Source: Mytilus galloprovincialis (taxonomy: Eukaryota; Mollusca; Bivalvia; Mytilida; Mytilidae). From it: 64,000 nucleotides of DNA. Position 1 is the stretch's first letter. Each line of letters starts with the position of its first letter. Of the stretch, positions 42,601 to 47,900 are shown one piece after another. The translations under genes were made by a program, and so were the position numbers. Where the stretch lies: the NCBI RefSeq assembly GCF_965363235.1, contig NC_134841.1:63881078-63945077 (forward strand), given 5' to 3'. Under the pieces are notes generated by a model. It made no database searches, was not told where the DNA came from, and saw only the letters and a program-made list of their open reading frames with translations.

Positions 42601-44924
42601 CTATCTGGACATACCAGTGAGTATGCAATATATTTATATAAATTTAATGTGAAAACTGTTAAGACCTAAATATTGAATAACTGAATATGTAAGTCTAGTT
42701 GTTTCAAATATAACTTATTTCCTTTATTTGCAAAGTAACATCTGCAAAAGTTATTATTTACCTTGCTATGGCAATATGCCAGTTTATCTGACTGTTTACC
42801 AACTTCAGTAAATTTTGTGGCAGGGAACAAGGACTTGCAGAACTACAAACAGAATGTAAAATTATTTGAATAAAATCTCAAATCTCCACACTTCACATAC
42901 AGAAACATTTGTAAATATTTGAATAACAATTTTTTTAAGTTGCTACTGTAATATGACAAATATTTATCACTCTGAGTGCTCTAGAATTAAGTGTAAGTTC
43001 GACTTTATGCAAAAGATCTGAATGATTTGTTCAATACAACTGGAACCACATTTGATGTTTGTCATGAAAGCTGCAAGTTCTAATGTTGTGTAACAATGAT
43101 AAAAAAAACAACAATTGTTTCAAATATTTTTATGAAAACAATTAACATATAATATAATTTCATACAATTGCATCAATTGAAAGAAATAAATCAATAACAT
43201 TTTCGTAATCTGTCCTGACATTTTCATTTACATAACTTGTATTATCAATTGGTTATTCAGTACTTTAGTGTGTCTGATTTCCAAATCATTTCCTAAATGG
43301 GTATGAAATGTCTAAAACAACCAATATCTATGTCTGTTGGTCTCTTGAGGGGAGTTTTCTCATCGGCAGTCATTACAAACCTTCTTTTTATATTTACATT
43401 CAAAAACCTTCATAGTCTATGAACAATTATTTCATACATTACAATACTGACTTACATGATTGGTATTCCAAGAGTTCTCAAAAATGTCCAAATACTTCCT
43501 AAAATTGAAATAAGAATATATTAATAATATTTTTCTTTTTGGACATATACAATATTATAATTGTGGAAGACATTTTACATTTGATCTAGAGATCAGCATC
43601 CTTAAACAGAGCATCATGAGTTTGTACCCATGATCTTGAATTTTTAATTGAAATAGATATAAGAAGATGTGGTAAGTAATGCTACTTATGTCAAACTTGT
43701 AATCTGTCAATTCAAATTTGTTATAATTGCATTCATTTTGTTACCGAAGAAGACAGAATGCAAATCGGGCAATAAGTAAATGGTGCCGATTGCCTTCCCA
43801 AATTCAAACAAATTATGAAATATAATGTACTTCACATCAAATAAATCACACTTATTTTGGTAATTTTATATGACAAAATATATCTACTTTATGATAAAGC
43901 TTGTATTTATTTGTGATTAATATTATGTGGTTAATTTATTGAGCAAATCCTGTAGTTTTTCAGTCAGACGCTACCAAAATCCATTAATCTCGCAAAGTCT
44001 TGTGAAATTCATTCCCCATTAGATATACATGTACTTCTCCTAGCATGAAATAAGGAAAAAATTTCAAACGAACAGCAATTCCTGTTTTTCATCATGACTG
44101 TTCCTCATGAAAAACAATGAAAAAAACCTGGAAAACAAGGAGCCTTATACTTTATTATCTATTTACTTTGTGTTACTGATGTTAGTCTGCCCAGTAAAGA
44201 TACATGGCCTCTATCTCTGGCTCCTCTTGTCTGTAAACAAAAATATCAATACATGTAATTGTTTGTGAAAAGAGCTTGCACCAAAGATATTACAACTAGA
44301 GGCTCCCAAAAGCCTGTGTCATACACCTGTAACTACTGTTGCTTTCAAAATCATCAAATATAAAGGTTAAAATCATAATTAATAGTATACAATACCATAA
44401 TAATGATTGAGGTCAAGTTTGGTTTAATTTGGTCCAGTATTTAAATTAAAAGCAGATCATTCAATTGTACTAGTCTTACAATAGTTACTGAAGACCCCTA
44501 ATCATTATTCAAGTTAGTTTTCAAGTTGTGACCATTTGAAATTGTCCTTTTTTACAATTTTCCCTTAGACTTCTGAAGTAAACCCCTATGTTCTATTTCT
44601 ATAGCCATGACGGCCTTGATGGTCATCTGATACATTTTTAATCAAGGTAGCCTATTGAAATTGTTTCTAAGTTATATTCTATTTGGCCCAGTAGATTAAG
44701 TGGGGAAAATTTGTGTAAAAGAAAAAGATGACAAAAATTTACTATAAAGGGCAACAACTACCAAAGCCAAGGGTGTGATGACAATTTTGGTTATACATGT
44801 AAATATAAACTTTTTTGTAGATTTTACTTTGCTGAACATTATTGCTCAGCTTGGACTGTTAAGTCATACAATATGTTTTCTTCTGCTAGTTCCACGTCGT
44901 CTTCTTCGTTCGCCGTATTTACAT
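547..44924 (-). CDS. NBAS: NBAS N-terminal half (left copy, probably damaged)
   Basis: About 32 exons on the minus strand, read from 44.9 kb to 0.55 kb, encode about 990 residues that follow vertebrate NBAS from its N-terminus to about residue 1030. The order is an N-terminal WD40-like propeller (exons 4-13), the linker with the motif RFQPPRKRP, and the start of the Sec39-type alpha-solenoid (exons 16-32). NBAS is the large subunit of the NRZ tether (with RINT1 and ZW10), which captures Golgi-to-ER COPI vesicles with the syntaxin-18 SNAREs; vertebrate NBAS also acts in nonsense-mediated decay. Exon phases agree at every junction except in exons 1 and 8, where the frame is broken. The gene continues left of position 1. 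An intronless TRIM-like gene lies on the other strand inside the intron at 16.6-26.9 kb. The assignment rests on remembered vertebrate NBAS, so family identity is secure, while functional status is uncertain. Confidence 0.9.
996..1059 (-). CDS. NBAS: NBAS exon 31
   Basis: ALKILHEQDVKKPLHYILET then E; vertebrate SELLEKHGLEKPISFVKNT. Acceptor ttcag, donor gtattg, phase 0. Confidence 0.9.
1349..1411 (-). CDS. NBAS: NBAS exon 30
   Basis: KETKESIRLHKEIDKLERHL then G, equivalent to vertebrate DKTEATTKLHDMVDQLEQIL. Donor gtaatt, phase 2. Confidence 0.9.
1860..2146. mobile_element. 287-bp MITE with TTA target duplication
   Basis: Perfect terminal inverted repeats of about 28 bp start GGGAGCTACCATTTGATTTT, with TTA directly on both sides (1857-1859 and 2147-2149). 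The interior is a degenerate tandem array of TCCTGCC or TCCTGAC followed by runs of T. Non-autonomous; lies in an NBAS intron. Confidence 0.75.
2295..2354 (-). CDS. NBAS: NBAS exon 29
   Basis: DDQLDLALEIFQCLPQKGYG, equivalent to vertebrate NDQLCLCYDLLECLPERGYG. Donor gtaagg. Confidence 0.93.
2620..2900 (+). mobile_element. Helentron/HINE-like family A, single-unit copy
   Basis: Degenerate copy with one core unit ('catgtgtactaagtttcaag'), an ACGAACG-type microsatellite and the 3' block 'gcacagaccagaaaacataa'. The terminal GTGGGGCATAAAA block is diverged here to gtGGAGCATAAAA-like sequence. Confidence 0.65.
3080..3153 (-). CDS. NBAS: NBAS exon 28
   Basis: KRPIISSQDDVMSMALEALY then VCGR, equivalent to vertebrate IIPDQDQLMAIALECIYTCER. 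Donor gtatgt, phase 2. Confidence 0.93.
3421..3594 (-). CDS. NBAS: NBAS exon 27
   Basis: 58 codons, phase 0: STEMYTKCLHKWLVPFLQQC, later PGTFTSLLRDYIVTKAKTDL and TKIFEASKAT. Matches vertebrate WMVPFLHRCEKQSPGVANELLKEYL and LKIFQHSKP. Donor gtgagt. Confidence 0.96.
4108..4242 (-). CDS. NBAS: NBAS exon 26
   Basis: 45 codons, phase 0: GLSELLDNLVTMEMLVYDCY ... LTFDELQKMADYDKLELIMS. Vertebrate GLLVLCDNLVTLETLVYEA and LTLKELQQMKDIEKLRLLM. Confidence 0.97.
4560..4765 (+). repeat. Bivalve interspersed repeat (…cattggcactcatacc)
   Basis: Contains the recurrent blocks 'tttggggccctttatagctt', 'tggagagttgtctcattggc' and 'ataccacatcttctta'. Other copies or fragments lie near 11640-12070, 24713-24850 (minus), 32925-33115, 39765-39845, 42085-42345, 43330-43395 and 58707-58900 (minus). 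Known as an abundant dispersed sequence in bivalves; class not assigned. Confidence 0.6.
4919..5048 (-). CDS. NBAS: NBAS exon 25
   Basis: LSKWYGFRACEIERLSRQVD then LSVELVKLATERGVE, matching vertebrate WYQTRAEEIEHYARQVD and LSLIRLGMER. Donor gtgggt, phase 0. Confidence 0.95.
5394..5468 (-). CDS. NBAS: NBAS exon 24
   Basis: SIIEQVLPDLGGFLYEDNQG then LKEFR; vertebrate VVEPNLQDESEFLYAAQPELLRFR. Donor gtttgt. Confidence 0.88.
6100..6174 (-). CDS. NBAS: NBAS exon 23
   Basis: NDKSVIPWDEDRWREKDWSE then EDFCR, equivalent to vertebrate MIIPWHEHKHRAKDWCEE. In phase with neighbours; donor gtaaga. Confidence 0.92.
6794..6865 (-). CDS. NBAS: NBAS exon 22
   Basis: LGILSNFPETTNPHEYRSLL then PEVG; ILSNFPETT.PHEY is almost identical to vertebrate NBAS. 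Donor gtaagt. Confidence 0.97.
7187..7251 (-). CDS. NBAS: NBAS exon 21
   Basis: DNNIEALETLFTFHWEDLRP, matching vertebrate SNVQALEILFTYHGSDLLPHR. Acceptor ttttacag, donor gtaatt, phase 2. Confidence 0.95.
7450..7530 (+). repeat. Short tandem repeat 'ctgtaatggccctgtttt'
   Basis: Four head-to-tail units of roughly 19-21 bp. The same 'aatggccctg' word reappears in the palindrome at 7860-8020, so the two are probably parts of one repeat family. Confidence 0.75.
7855..8025. mobile_element. Foldback (palindromic) element
   Basis: Left end 'aatgggtgtttttataatgg' is the reverse complement of the right end 'ccattataaaaacacccatt'. The interior has diverged 'aatggcc' words on both arms. Non-coding. Confidence 0.7.
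8344..8448 (-). CDS. NBAS: NBAS exon 20
   Basis: 35 codons, phase 0: CILGGVHAAAERFNEKFFQK then FRSENIVETAVNYAR; vertebrate ILGVPHASEQRYDAEFFKKFRNQNIV. Donor gtaggt. Confidence 0.95.
8506..10405. mobile_element. Large foldback MITE, TA target duplication
   Basis: Ends CAGTGAGTAGACTGTTAGTG and its inverted counterpart CACTAACAATCAACTCACTG, each flanked by TA, as in Tc1/mariner-type MITEs. Nearly the whole element is palindromic: the second arm pairs with the first outside a 944-bp insertion at 8685-9628. Same family as 40928-41838. No transposase ORF. Confidence 0.8.
8685..9628. mobile_element. Nested insertion with 8-bp duplication
   Basis: Interrupts the left arm of the foldback MITE. AAAACATA occurs at both borders (8677-8684 and 9629-9636), and the uninterrupted second arm shows the empty site. 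Ends are weakly inverted (TAGCAAATTAA / TTAATATGCT). An 8-bp duplication fits hAT-like elements; no transposase seen. Confidence 0.7.
10732..11530 (+). mobile_element. Helentron/HINE-like family A, four-monomer copy
   Basis: Core built of four units; the landmark cttcatcaaaaactac recurs at 10891, 11060, 11229 and 11398, an exact 169-bp period. Followed by a gaacggacggacggat microsatellite and the 3' block ending GTGGGGCATAAAA. Near the 5' end ATGCCCCAC forms the inverse of GTGGGGCAT. This matches Helentron-associated (HINE/pearl-type) elements. Lies in an NBAS intron. Confidence 0.8.
12088..12166 (-). CDS. NBAS: NBAS exon 19
   Basis: LNLEQREVCCVRRKLLQYLY then RLKTYE, matching vertebrate LTLEQKELCRCRRKLLTYLDRLATYE. 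Acceptor tttcag, donor gtaccg. Confidence 0.93.
12650..13227. mobile_element. 578-bp MITE containing a palindrome
   Basis: Outer inverted ends GGAGTAGGTTCAGTAAG and the reverse complement of CTTACTGGACCTACTCC. Inside, 12868-13020 is a palindrome (ggtggtttccatcttaaatg / cattt...accatct with gtggccgca / tgcggccac). Intronic, non-coding. Confidence 0.65.
13465..13778 (+). mobile_element. HINE-like family A, nested copy
   Basis: One core unit, the best-preserved ends of the family: cgaatgccccactcgcac at the 5' side and tctactatcgtaggtggggc + ataaaaa at the 3' side, with (ACGG)n between. Nested in family D, so family A moved later here. Confidence 0.8.
14040..14275. repeat. Tandem repeat, about 85-bp unit
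   Basis: 'ttctggacaaagaaagataa' recurs at about 14056 and 14141, with 'tgcaattagatatttcttgc' after each. Probably part of family D. Confidence 0.6.
16488..16625 (-). CDS. NBAS: NBAS exon 18
   Basis: FIFCDPEDGLYEDITLDEFD then a charged run rich in Lys and Glu (KKEELKKAKQEEMLNELEFE), equivalent to the vertebrate stretch IDSISYEELSPPDEEPAKNKK. It closes the roughly 10.3 kb intron that houses the TRIM-like gene. Donor gttagt, phase 2. Confidence 0.9.
17497..17656. mobile_element. MITE of the 'cagtggcggatc' family
   Basis: Ends cagaggcggattaaggg and ctagatccgccactg form imperfect inverted repeats around G- and C-rich arms. Related short copies lie at 19131-19221 and 19660-19796. Confidence 0.55.
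19131..19796. mobile_element. Two short MITE copies ('ggcggatccagcc')
   Basis: Copy one, 19131-19221, runs from ggggcggatccagccattt to gatacgccactgg. Copy two, 19660-19796, runs in the opposite sense from cagtggcgtatttaaggg to aaatggctggatccgccc. Confidence 0.6.
20528..21206 (+). mobile_element. HINE-like family B, three monomers
   Basis: Starts near gaaactgtgagctactgctc with gatacccccgc and ends gcaggggtataata, an inverted subterminal pair. The landmark gttcggtaaacaggaagttg recurs at 20611, 20780 and 20949, an exact 169-bp period. A ggactgacggactg microsatellite precedes the 3' end. Confidence 0.8.
21298..21926 (+). mobile_element. HINE-like family B, second copy
   Basis: Head-to-tail with the copy at 20528, about 90 bp apart. 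Landmarks at 21378, 21547 and 21715 (169 and 168 bp). Ends gcgggggtataatta. It lies about 220 bp upstream of the TRIM-like ORF and may supply or disturb its promoter. Confidence 0.8.
22143..23876 (+). CDS. TRIM-like protein: two B-boxes, coiled coil, NHL-like propeller, no RING
   Basis: One uninterrupted 577-codon frame; a second ATG (MALSKSF, 22164) is an equally good start. B-box 1 uses C23, C26, C36, C39, C44, C47 and H60. B-box 2 uses C86, H89, C98, C101, C106, C109, H114 and H117. Residues about 130-245 are charged and heptad-like (coiled coil). The last 300 residues carry propeller-like repeats (LLPSGDLLLST, RITTDNDNNVYVIDI, LVASKSDNIIVTDAHHHMIH, SLDIDSTGTLYIG). There is no RING, so direct E3 ligase activity is not expected. 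Such RING-less, single-exon TRIM56/TRIM45-like genes are greatly expanded in bivalves and are often tied to immunity or RNA regulation; the role here is inferred. The gene is antisense within an NBAS intron. Candidate polyadenylation signals AATAAA lie near 23942 and 24010. Confidence 0.93.
   Translation: MLNLIIIMALSKSFQKGQVPMLCQMCEESMEIKWKCLLCDFLLCTKCQKLHKKVKSTDQHTIIDIKDISSHQQQIKDKLELSNIQCGIHSEHNCFLFCQSCEVVVCPLCITKIHNKHTMVELAEGYQLTLKSIKTFNSEIEEEIDQNEENLSELGILKSSEDRKYEFEKQNILNREKILKDEVEKHTNKLLKELDQRKEILMQSVNNAQNRSQKINKDLDLRRKNLNQALNSNIANQVFNIYSEEKTSRQQRIVPASPKFRKLPKFVPGKNVVQDFDVGELKESDDDQKIFEFKVIKQYKTEFGMVVNNLVCCDDRSIFITGYPSPKLYKLKSTNESLFDLHTFKTYISNMALLPSGDLLLSTHESNLTILPGSTSKVNPTKFSVNPLITLGVHVTSDHKILVGVRENQPKPFPVNGPRQVIMMSMDGEKEKVYHTDSKGKLIFTVPRRITTDNDNNVYVIDILNEEGRGRIVALDKTNRVRWIYTGHPDINKKQTMKPKDLVASKSDNIIVTDAHHHMIHILNTTGKCIHYLNTKDQLGIECPFSLDIDSTGTLYIGCYTYNSEPNEAKIYTVSGF
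23877..26913. other. NBAS intron downstream of the TRIM-like gene
   Basis: No further coding frame recognised. 24713-24850 is a minus-strand copy of the common bivalve repeat. 26195-26790 is a degenerate array of roughly 120-130 bp units sharing 'ccatgaaaatgaggtcaagg' and 'gatgaaacctgccagtctga'-like words; related sequence lies at 53035-53410. Confidence 0.5.
26914..27065 (-). CDS. NBAS: NBAS exon 17 (predicted GC donor)
   Basis: SKIKKRSWVFHECIERIPYN ... LLEFGLKGTDLQALLAIEKG. The nearest GT donor (after 26910) would put exon 18 out of frame and into a stop. Ending four bases earlier at GGAAG|gcaggt uses a GC donor and restores GGRFIFCDPED (vertebrate DDGRFTLPGE). A GC-AG intron is therefore inferred. 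Confidence 0.92.
27066..31197. other. NBAS intron 16: non-coding, repeats
   Basis: No gene recognised. 27712-31159 is bounded by TTAA on both sides with loosely similar ends (CACTTTCACTACTGAAT / reverse complement CCCTTTCATGCCGAAT), a possible decayed piggyBac-like element. 31080-31160 holds 'aaaggatacattcggcatg' repeats of about 34 bp. 28100-29350 shows nothing. Confidence 0.4.
29501..29948. mobile_element. 450-bp foldback element
   Basis: Two arms of about 220 bp are reverse complements of each other, for example agtatgaaattcaaaacagt at the left end and actgttttgaatttcatact at the right. Small central loop near 29720. Non-coding. Confidence 0.75.
31198..31323 (-). CDS. NBAS: NBAS exon 16 (start of solenoid)
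   Basis: 42 codons, phase 0: IDHEEYGEALELAKAYGLDT then DRVYQRQWKKSDVSIASIQD. VYQRQW and ASIQ.YL are hallmark NBAS residues at the start of the Sec39-type helical region. Donor gtgaga. Confidence 0.97.
31324..32671. other. NBAS intron 15: nothing recognised
   Basis: AT-rich. The open frame at 31473-31880 is hydrophobic and low-complexity, and is not supported by splice sites or similarity. Confidence 0.5.
32672..32741 (-). CDS. NBAS: NBAS exon 15
   Basis: 70-base exon: INRTYRLVCLKSTTPEELYT then RK. Nearly the same as vertebrate KNYRLVSLRSTTPEELYQRK. Confidence 0.95.
33354..33526 (-). CDS. NBAS: NBAS exon 14
   Basis: Acidic linker EEEFEDSDDEETSF followed by VLYYVTDMERFQPPRKRPK, matching vertebrate LYLVTEMERFAPPRKRPR. 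Donor gtatga, phase 2. Confidence 0.95.
33563..33725. mobile_element. Foldback MITE
   Basis: Arms 'tttctccactcaagacagtt' and 'aactgtagagagtggagaaa' pair around a short central palindrome (gcgcgaagcttgcggagc). Outer flanks agattcctacactg / tagtgtcggaatct also pair. Confidence 0.7.
34247..35300. mobile_element. 1054-bp transposon with 6-bp duplication
   Basis: Ends CATACCTGTCAAC and GTTGACAGGTATG are perfect 13-bp inverted repeats, flanked on both sides by TTGAAC (34241-34246 and 35301-35306). The interior is non-coding and includes three or more units of 'aaaaaagctagtcacaactt' near 34920-35020. Superfamily not assigned. Lies in NBAS intron 13. Confidence 0.8.
35413..35556 (-). CDS. NBAS: NBAS exon 13
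   Basis: 48 codons, phase 0 at both ends: LILSRCTGAVTVSSTKTLKN, then LLGTSPEWFEPSSRVT. Matches vertebrate LARCSGALTVSSVKTLKNLLG and EWFEPSPQVT; last part of the propeller region. Confidence 0.95.
35645..35864. mobile_element. 220-bp MITE
   Basis: Inverted ends CTGTAAACCAACT and AGTTGGTTTACAG, with 'attcgaaaattattcgctgcgaat' region inside. A related single end is seen near 4432. Confidence 0.7.
36261..36310 (-). CDS. NBAS: NBAS exon 12
   Basis: 50-base exon LVPCKNLVDVNWWVSK; the DVNWW core is identical to vertebrate NBAS. Acceptor ttttcag, donor gtaaaa, phase 0 at its 3' end. Confidence 0.9.
36748..36811 (-). CDS. NBAS: NBAS exon 11
   Basis: PNFDEISPEFTDNPQRGKTL, equivalent to vertebrate PGYDDLNPDWRLSTEKRKK. 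Acceptor ttttgtag, donor gtcagt, ends in phase 1. Confidence 0.88.
37125..37415. mobile_element. piggyBac-like MITE in TTAA
   Basis: Ends CCCTTTCCTC and GAGGAAAGGG lie between TTAA duplications (37121-37124 and 37416-37419), the piggyBac signature. Two 'caaaagacgtcatta' units near the right end. It stops 19 bp from the donor of NBAS exon 10. A decayed relative lies at 51980-52272. Confidence 0.8.
37435..37563 (-). CDS. NBAS: NBAS exon 10 (propeller)
   Basis: 129 bases, phase 0 at both ends. DGVFKLCISPDDKLVVGLHY then SGKLTIWRLPSLK matches vertebrate DGIFKMSLSPDG and FSGKLSIWAIPSLK, a WD40-like blade. A piggyBac-like MITE ends 19 bp past its donor. Confidence 0.95.
37677..37960 (+). mobile_element. 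HINE-like family A, single-unit copy
   Basis: cgaatgccccactcgcac at the 5' side, one core unit, a short gacggac microsatellite, and tctactatcgtaggtgggcc + ataaaaa at the 3' side. Intronic. Confidence 0.78.
38061..38237. mobile_element. Palindromic MITE
   Basis: Arms aatttgccgtgtcagaatct / agattctgaaaaggcaaatt and, inside, cgtacaccaaaacg / cgttttggtgtacg. About 177 bp, between NBAS exons 9 and 10. Confidence 0.7.
38546..38620 (-). CDS. NBAS: NBAS exon 9
   Basis: 75-base exon, phase 0 at both ends: AQQKRTLMKRLKSVNGIFNR followed by RPHVQ. Corresponds to the vertebrate stretch KTLGLLRMLSVKFYSRQGQ. Confidence 0.85.
38966..39081 (-). pseudogene. NBAS: NBAS exon 8, fused and frameshifted
   Basis: The exon opens in frame with exon 7 as SAELLVVNYHG (vertebrate SAELLVINYRG). 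That frame then runs into a stop. The rest reads in a different frame as EEGVTAWRILSDYPYYKMVT (vertebrate CGLSAWRVLSGSPYYKQVT), which is in phase 0 with exon 9. In vertebrate NBAS these blocks are about 55-60 residues apart, so coding sequence between them is missing here and the join shifts the frame. No intron-sized gap exists between the two blocks. The second block does have an ATG (MEEGV) at its start. Confidence 0.8.
39998..40086 (-). CDS. NBAS: NBAS exon 7
   Basis: Encodes DLSRAVAELLFTDLKLEAPW, matching vertebrate DLSYAIAGLIFLEYKASAQW. The final Trp codon is split by the intron (TG|G). Donor gtaata. Confidence 0.88.
40313..40490 (-). CDS. NBAS: NBAS exon 6 (propeller)
   Basis: Encodes a propeller block with VPRDPYPQWRQVTWSPDNTM and NGTVDVFDIVGTQLFTI, matching vertebrate VPKDPKPQWRRVAWS and TGTVRVFDLMGSELFVI. 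Acceptor ttttttacag, donor gtatag; phase 0 at the 3' end. Confidence 0.92.
40928..41838. mobile_element. 911-bp palindromic MITE, TA target duplication
   Basis: Ends CAGTGACTTGACTGTTAGTG / CACTAACAGTCAAGTCACTG, TA on both sides. Nearly perfect palindrome over its whole length, with a small centre around 41360-41410. Uninterrupted relative of 8506-10405. It begins just beyond the NBAS exon 5 donor. Confidence 0.85.
41854..41901 (-). CDS. NBAS: NBAS exon 5
   Basis: 48-base exon encoding ECTYIAILQDQCVEIR; QDQCVEIR is identical to vertebrate NBAS. A palindromic MITE ends only 15 bp past its donor (40928-41838). Confidence 0.9.
42762..42842 (-). CDS. NBAS: NBAS exon 4
   Basis: Encodes SLPQNLLKLVNSQINWHIAI, a close match to the vertebrate block LVNKQINWHLVLAS that opens the NBAS N-terminal propeller. 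Acceptor tttgtag, donor gtaaat, ends in phase 2. Confidence 0.9.
43456..43498 (-). CDS. NBAS: NBAS exon 3
   Basis: Short 43-base exon giving RSIWTFLRTLGIPI with acceptor ttttag and donor gtaagt, in phase with both neighbours. Confidence 0.7.
44167..44230 (-). CDS. NBAS: NBAS exon 2
   Basis: Frame TRGARDRGHVSLLGRLTSVT between acceptor tttacag and donor gtaaat; leaves phase 1. Corresponds to the stretch before the NBAS propeller, where conservation with vertebrates is weak. Its call rests mainly on correct phase with exon 3. Confidence 0.7.
44828..44924 (-). pseudogene. NBAS: NBAS exon 1, frame-broken
   Basis: The reading frame EEDDVELAEENILYDLTVQA matches the NBAS N-terminus (vertebrate EEETILYDLLV). 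It has no in-frame ATG: the nearby ATG at 44924 is followed directly by TAA. The motif frame then ends in TAA just before the predicted donor at 44827 (AAA|gtaaaa). A short frame that starts at ATG 44839 (MFSK) does join exon 2 in phase 0, so a shortened N-terminus is possible. Two extra bases (TA) near 44920 and two near 44840 would explain both breaks. Sequencing error, allele damage and pseudogenisation cannot be separated here. Confidence 0.65.
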
Positions 44925-47900
44925 TTTAAGACACAAAGATCAAAAGAAGTTCCGAAATAAAAATTTTGAAAATCAATAAATGATCAGGATCTGCATGTAG
45001 TTCATTAAAAGGATTATGTCAAGAAAAAATATTCGTGGTTTTATTTAATGTATGTGGTCACTTTATGATTGCAATTTAGACCAATTCTCCACCAGGGACC
45101 AAAAGGTGTAAAGAAAGTAAAAAGTTTCAAAATCTTGTTGAAATCTAATCGAACAGTTTTCTTAGGTAATTAATTCCTTTGTGCTTATGATTGTGTTGCA
45201 CAGGTGTAACAATTACGTAATTCTACCACTAACTTCGCCTTCAAACTTTATTAGCCAATTCCCTTGTATGATTCATTTTTAAATCTGCCTATTGATGTAT
45301 CATTTTCTACACATGTTCTTGATGACAATGTAAATTATTGGTTCATTCTTATATATTGGAGAGTTTTGGATGTGTCTATGGGCCACTCGATATCTCTCGG
45401 CCGGAAGTCAGAAGAAAATTCTCAGAACGTCTGGAATGTTTTCGGTCATTTATACAGGTCTTAACAGGTTGTTATCTACGTCTTTGATATGGTCTCTTGA
45501 TGGCCCTTGACGACGCAATTATATTTGTTTTAAAACGACCACTGTACACTGTGTGTATCTGGGTCAATTTATAACTTGGTATTGTCTGTTGTCTCGATAA
45601 CATGTAAACTAATTGTGTTTGAAGATTCAACCACGGGATTACTGTGTATTTCATCATAGACTTACGGAAGAGAACTTTCTGGTTATAATATTAATATTAG
45701 ATCGGAGTTTTCTTATTATACAAAGTATTTTATTCAATCAGAATCAAAGAAATATATACACAATAGATACTGTATTTATGTTTCTGAAGAAACTAACAAT
45801 GATTGAAATCAGAATATTTTCAGAGTTGCAATTAAGAAATAAGTATTTTATATGACAAGATACTCTGCTTTGGTATTTTTAAATATTCATTTGTATAAAA
45901 GAAAATATTAAAATTAAATCTAAAGAAATTCTTGCATCCTACAAAACAAATTGTTTATAAACAATAATCATTATATTTCTACGTTAATTATTTCATACCA
46001 TTTTAGTATTTAGGTTTTATGAGTAATTATTATTTTTTTTGGTATTGTAATATATCAATAAAACGGAAAGTAAGATAAGTTTATTAAATATTTAAATTTT
46101 AAACGGTCGTAAATAAAAAAGTTCTTGTGTGTTTTCAATTCATAAAGCATGATTTTAAATCCTTGCAGGTCACAGCAACTGTAAAAATAATTTACAATAA
46201 TCACAACAAAATTCAATTACAACCATAATATTGATTATTTTGTAATATATTTGCTATGTAATAATACAATCCAGTTTCTATAACTAATTTATTAACAAGT
46301 ACATCGTTTGATGGTCAGACTACAGAATTACAACATGTGTATAAGAACTTCAATTGATCTATTTAATTACATGTTTATTTAAGAATGTGCAGACATGTGA
46401 GAGTTGCTGATCTGTCAATTATAATTACTGTAACAGATGATACGGTAATAAAGTGAGGTGAACTTTATAATATATTTTAAACTGTTTTAGTATGGATTTA
46501 GAAGTCTTTGCTTATATTTTGTATAGTAATATATTCACATAGGGGAATGTTAGAATTTAAAAATAGATTCATTCGATAAATAAAATGTCCATGCGTAAAT
46601 ACTGGACGTTCGTGTTTATTGATATTATATGTATTCAAAAGAATGTGAAAAAAAATACTAACAGGAACGTAAGTTTATTATAGAATTTAATTCAATTTTT
46701 GTTTGTTTGTTTTAATAGTTTAACCTTATAGCATCTTCATATTTGTACTATGGTAACGGTTTGAAAATTTTATTCATTGACCTCCTTGTGTTGACCAACA
46801 ATCCTACACGTCTTGATTGGTTTGATTTATTCACATTATAGATCACATTTCAAAAGCACACTATCGGTTTGCGTTCTCAATTCCGGATAAAATGTCAATG
46901 AATCCGGAGTCAAACAATTTAATGTAGGCTGTTTGACATTCGAATTCAACTATTATATTAAGTTATGTGATGACGCAAATGCGTATTCTTTTCCTGAGTA
47001 TCAGTGAGGTGCTTTCTATTTATTATTTCGTGCGCTAAAATACTACTTGCATGCAATACTTTTAAATTCATTCGTGAAAGCGTATTTTCGTTCTAAATTC
47101 AGGACACGGCAGAAAGAGTTTTACATGCGACTTTCAAGCACGGTCATCATTACTAACGGTATTCTGACCTCGAGTTGTTTCTCTTTTGTTCCTTTTTAGC
47201 TCACCTTTCCACAATGAAATGTGCTTTTCCATCACTTGGCGTCCGTCGTCGCCCGACCGTCCGTCGTCGATTGATTCCTAGGGTATCTAGAATAAAGTTT
47301 GTGTTTTAATTCCCATTTCATCAAAAAACATGGCCGCCATGGCTAAAAATAGAACATAGGGGTAAAATAATAATCATTGATGGAAGATTTAAGCAAAAAA
47401 TTTAAGGTGAGCGATTCAGGCTCTTGAGAGCCTCTTGTTTGAGTCACGTTCCTATTATAAACTTTGACCTTTTTGAAATGCTAAGGATTGTCTTCCCAAG
47501 GAATACATTCCTTAACTTTGAAATGTATTTAACCTTTTAACTTTTTTCATTCGAGCGTCACTGATTCTTTTTTTTTGTAGACGTAACTCGTATCTGGCGT
47601 ACATCATTTTAATTCTGGTATATTTTTATATCTAAATACCTTCTTATATAAATTGGTTATTTTGAAAGTGCGTAAAGGTATTCATAAACTCCTGAATTAA
47701 GAAATTCTTCGGCAAAACTGAGTTTCCCTGTAGAATGTTTGAATTGATTTAAGTAAAATCAGAAAATCCTTAAAATTTGAGATGTTTCATGGGGCGGTTT
47801 CATGAGACCAAAATAAGTCTCTTCATAAGAGGTCCGAATCAATTGCATGCCTTAGGTTTCACCGCATACAACATCTACCATAAGTAAAGACAGCTTCAAA

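Noticed and set aside
44775..44960. Plus-strand 61-codon open frame
   Set aside because: It lies antisense over NBAS exon 1 and has no support of its own.
46585..46668. Possible signal-peptide exon MSMRKYWTFVFIDIICIQKN with donor gtaagt for the TSP1/PLAC gene
   Set aside because: It cannot join exon 48335 directly, because that exon needs an upstream TSP1 tryptophan strand. The hydrophobic stretch is weak, and no linking exon was found.
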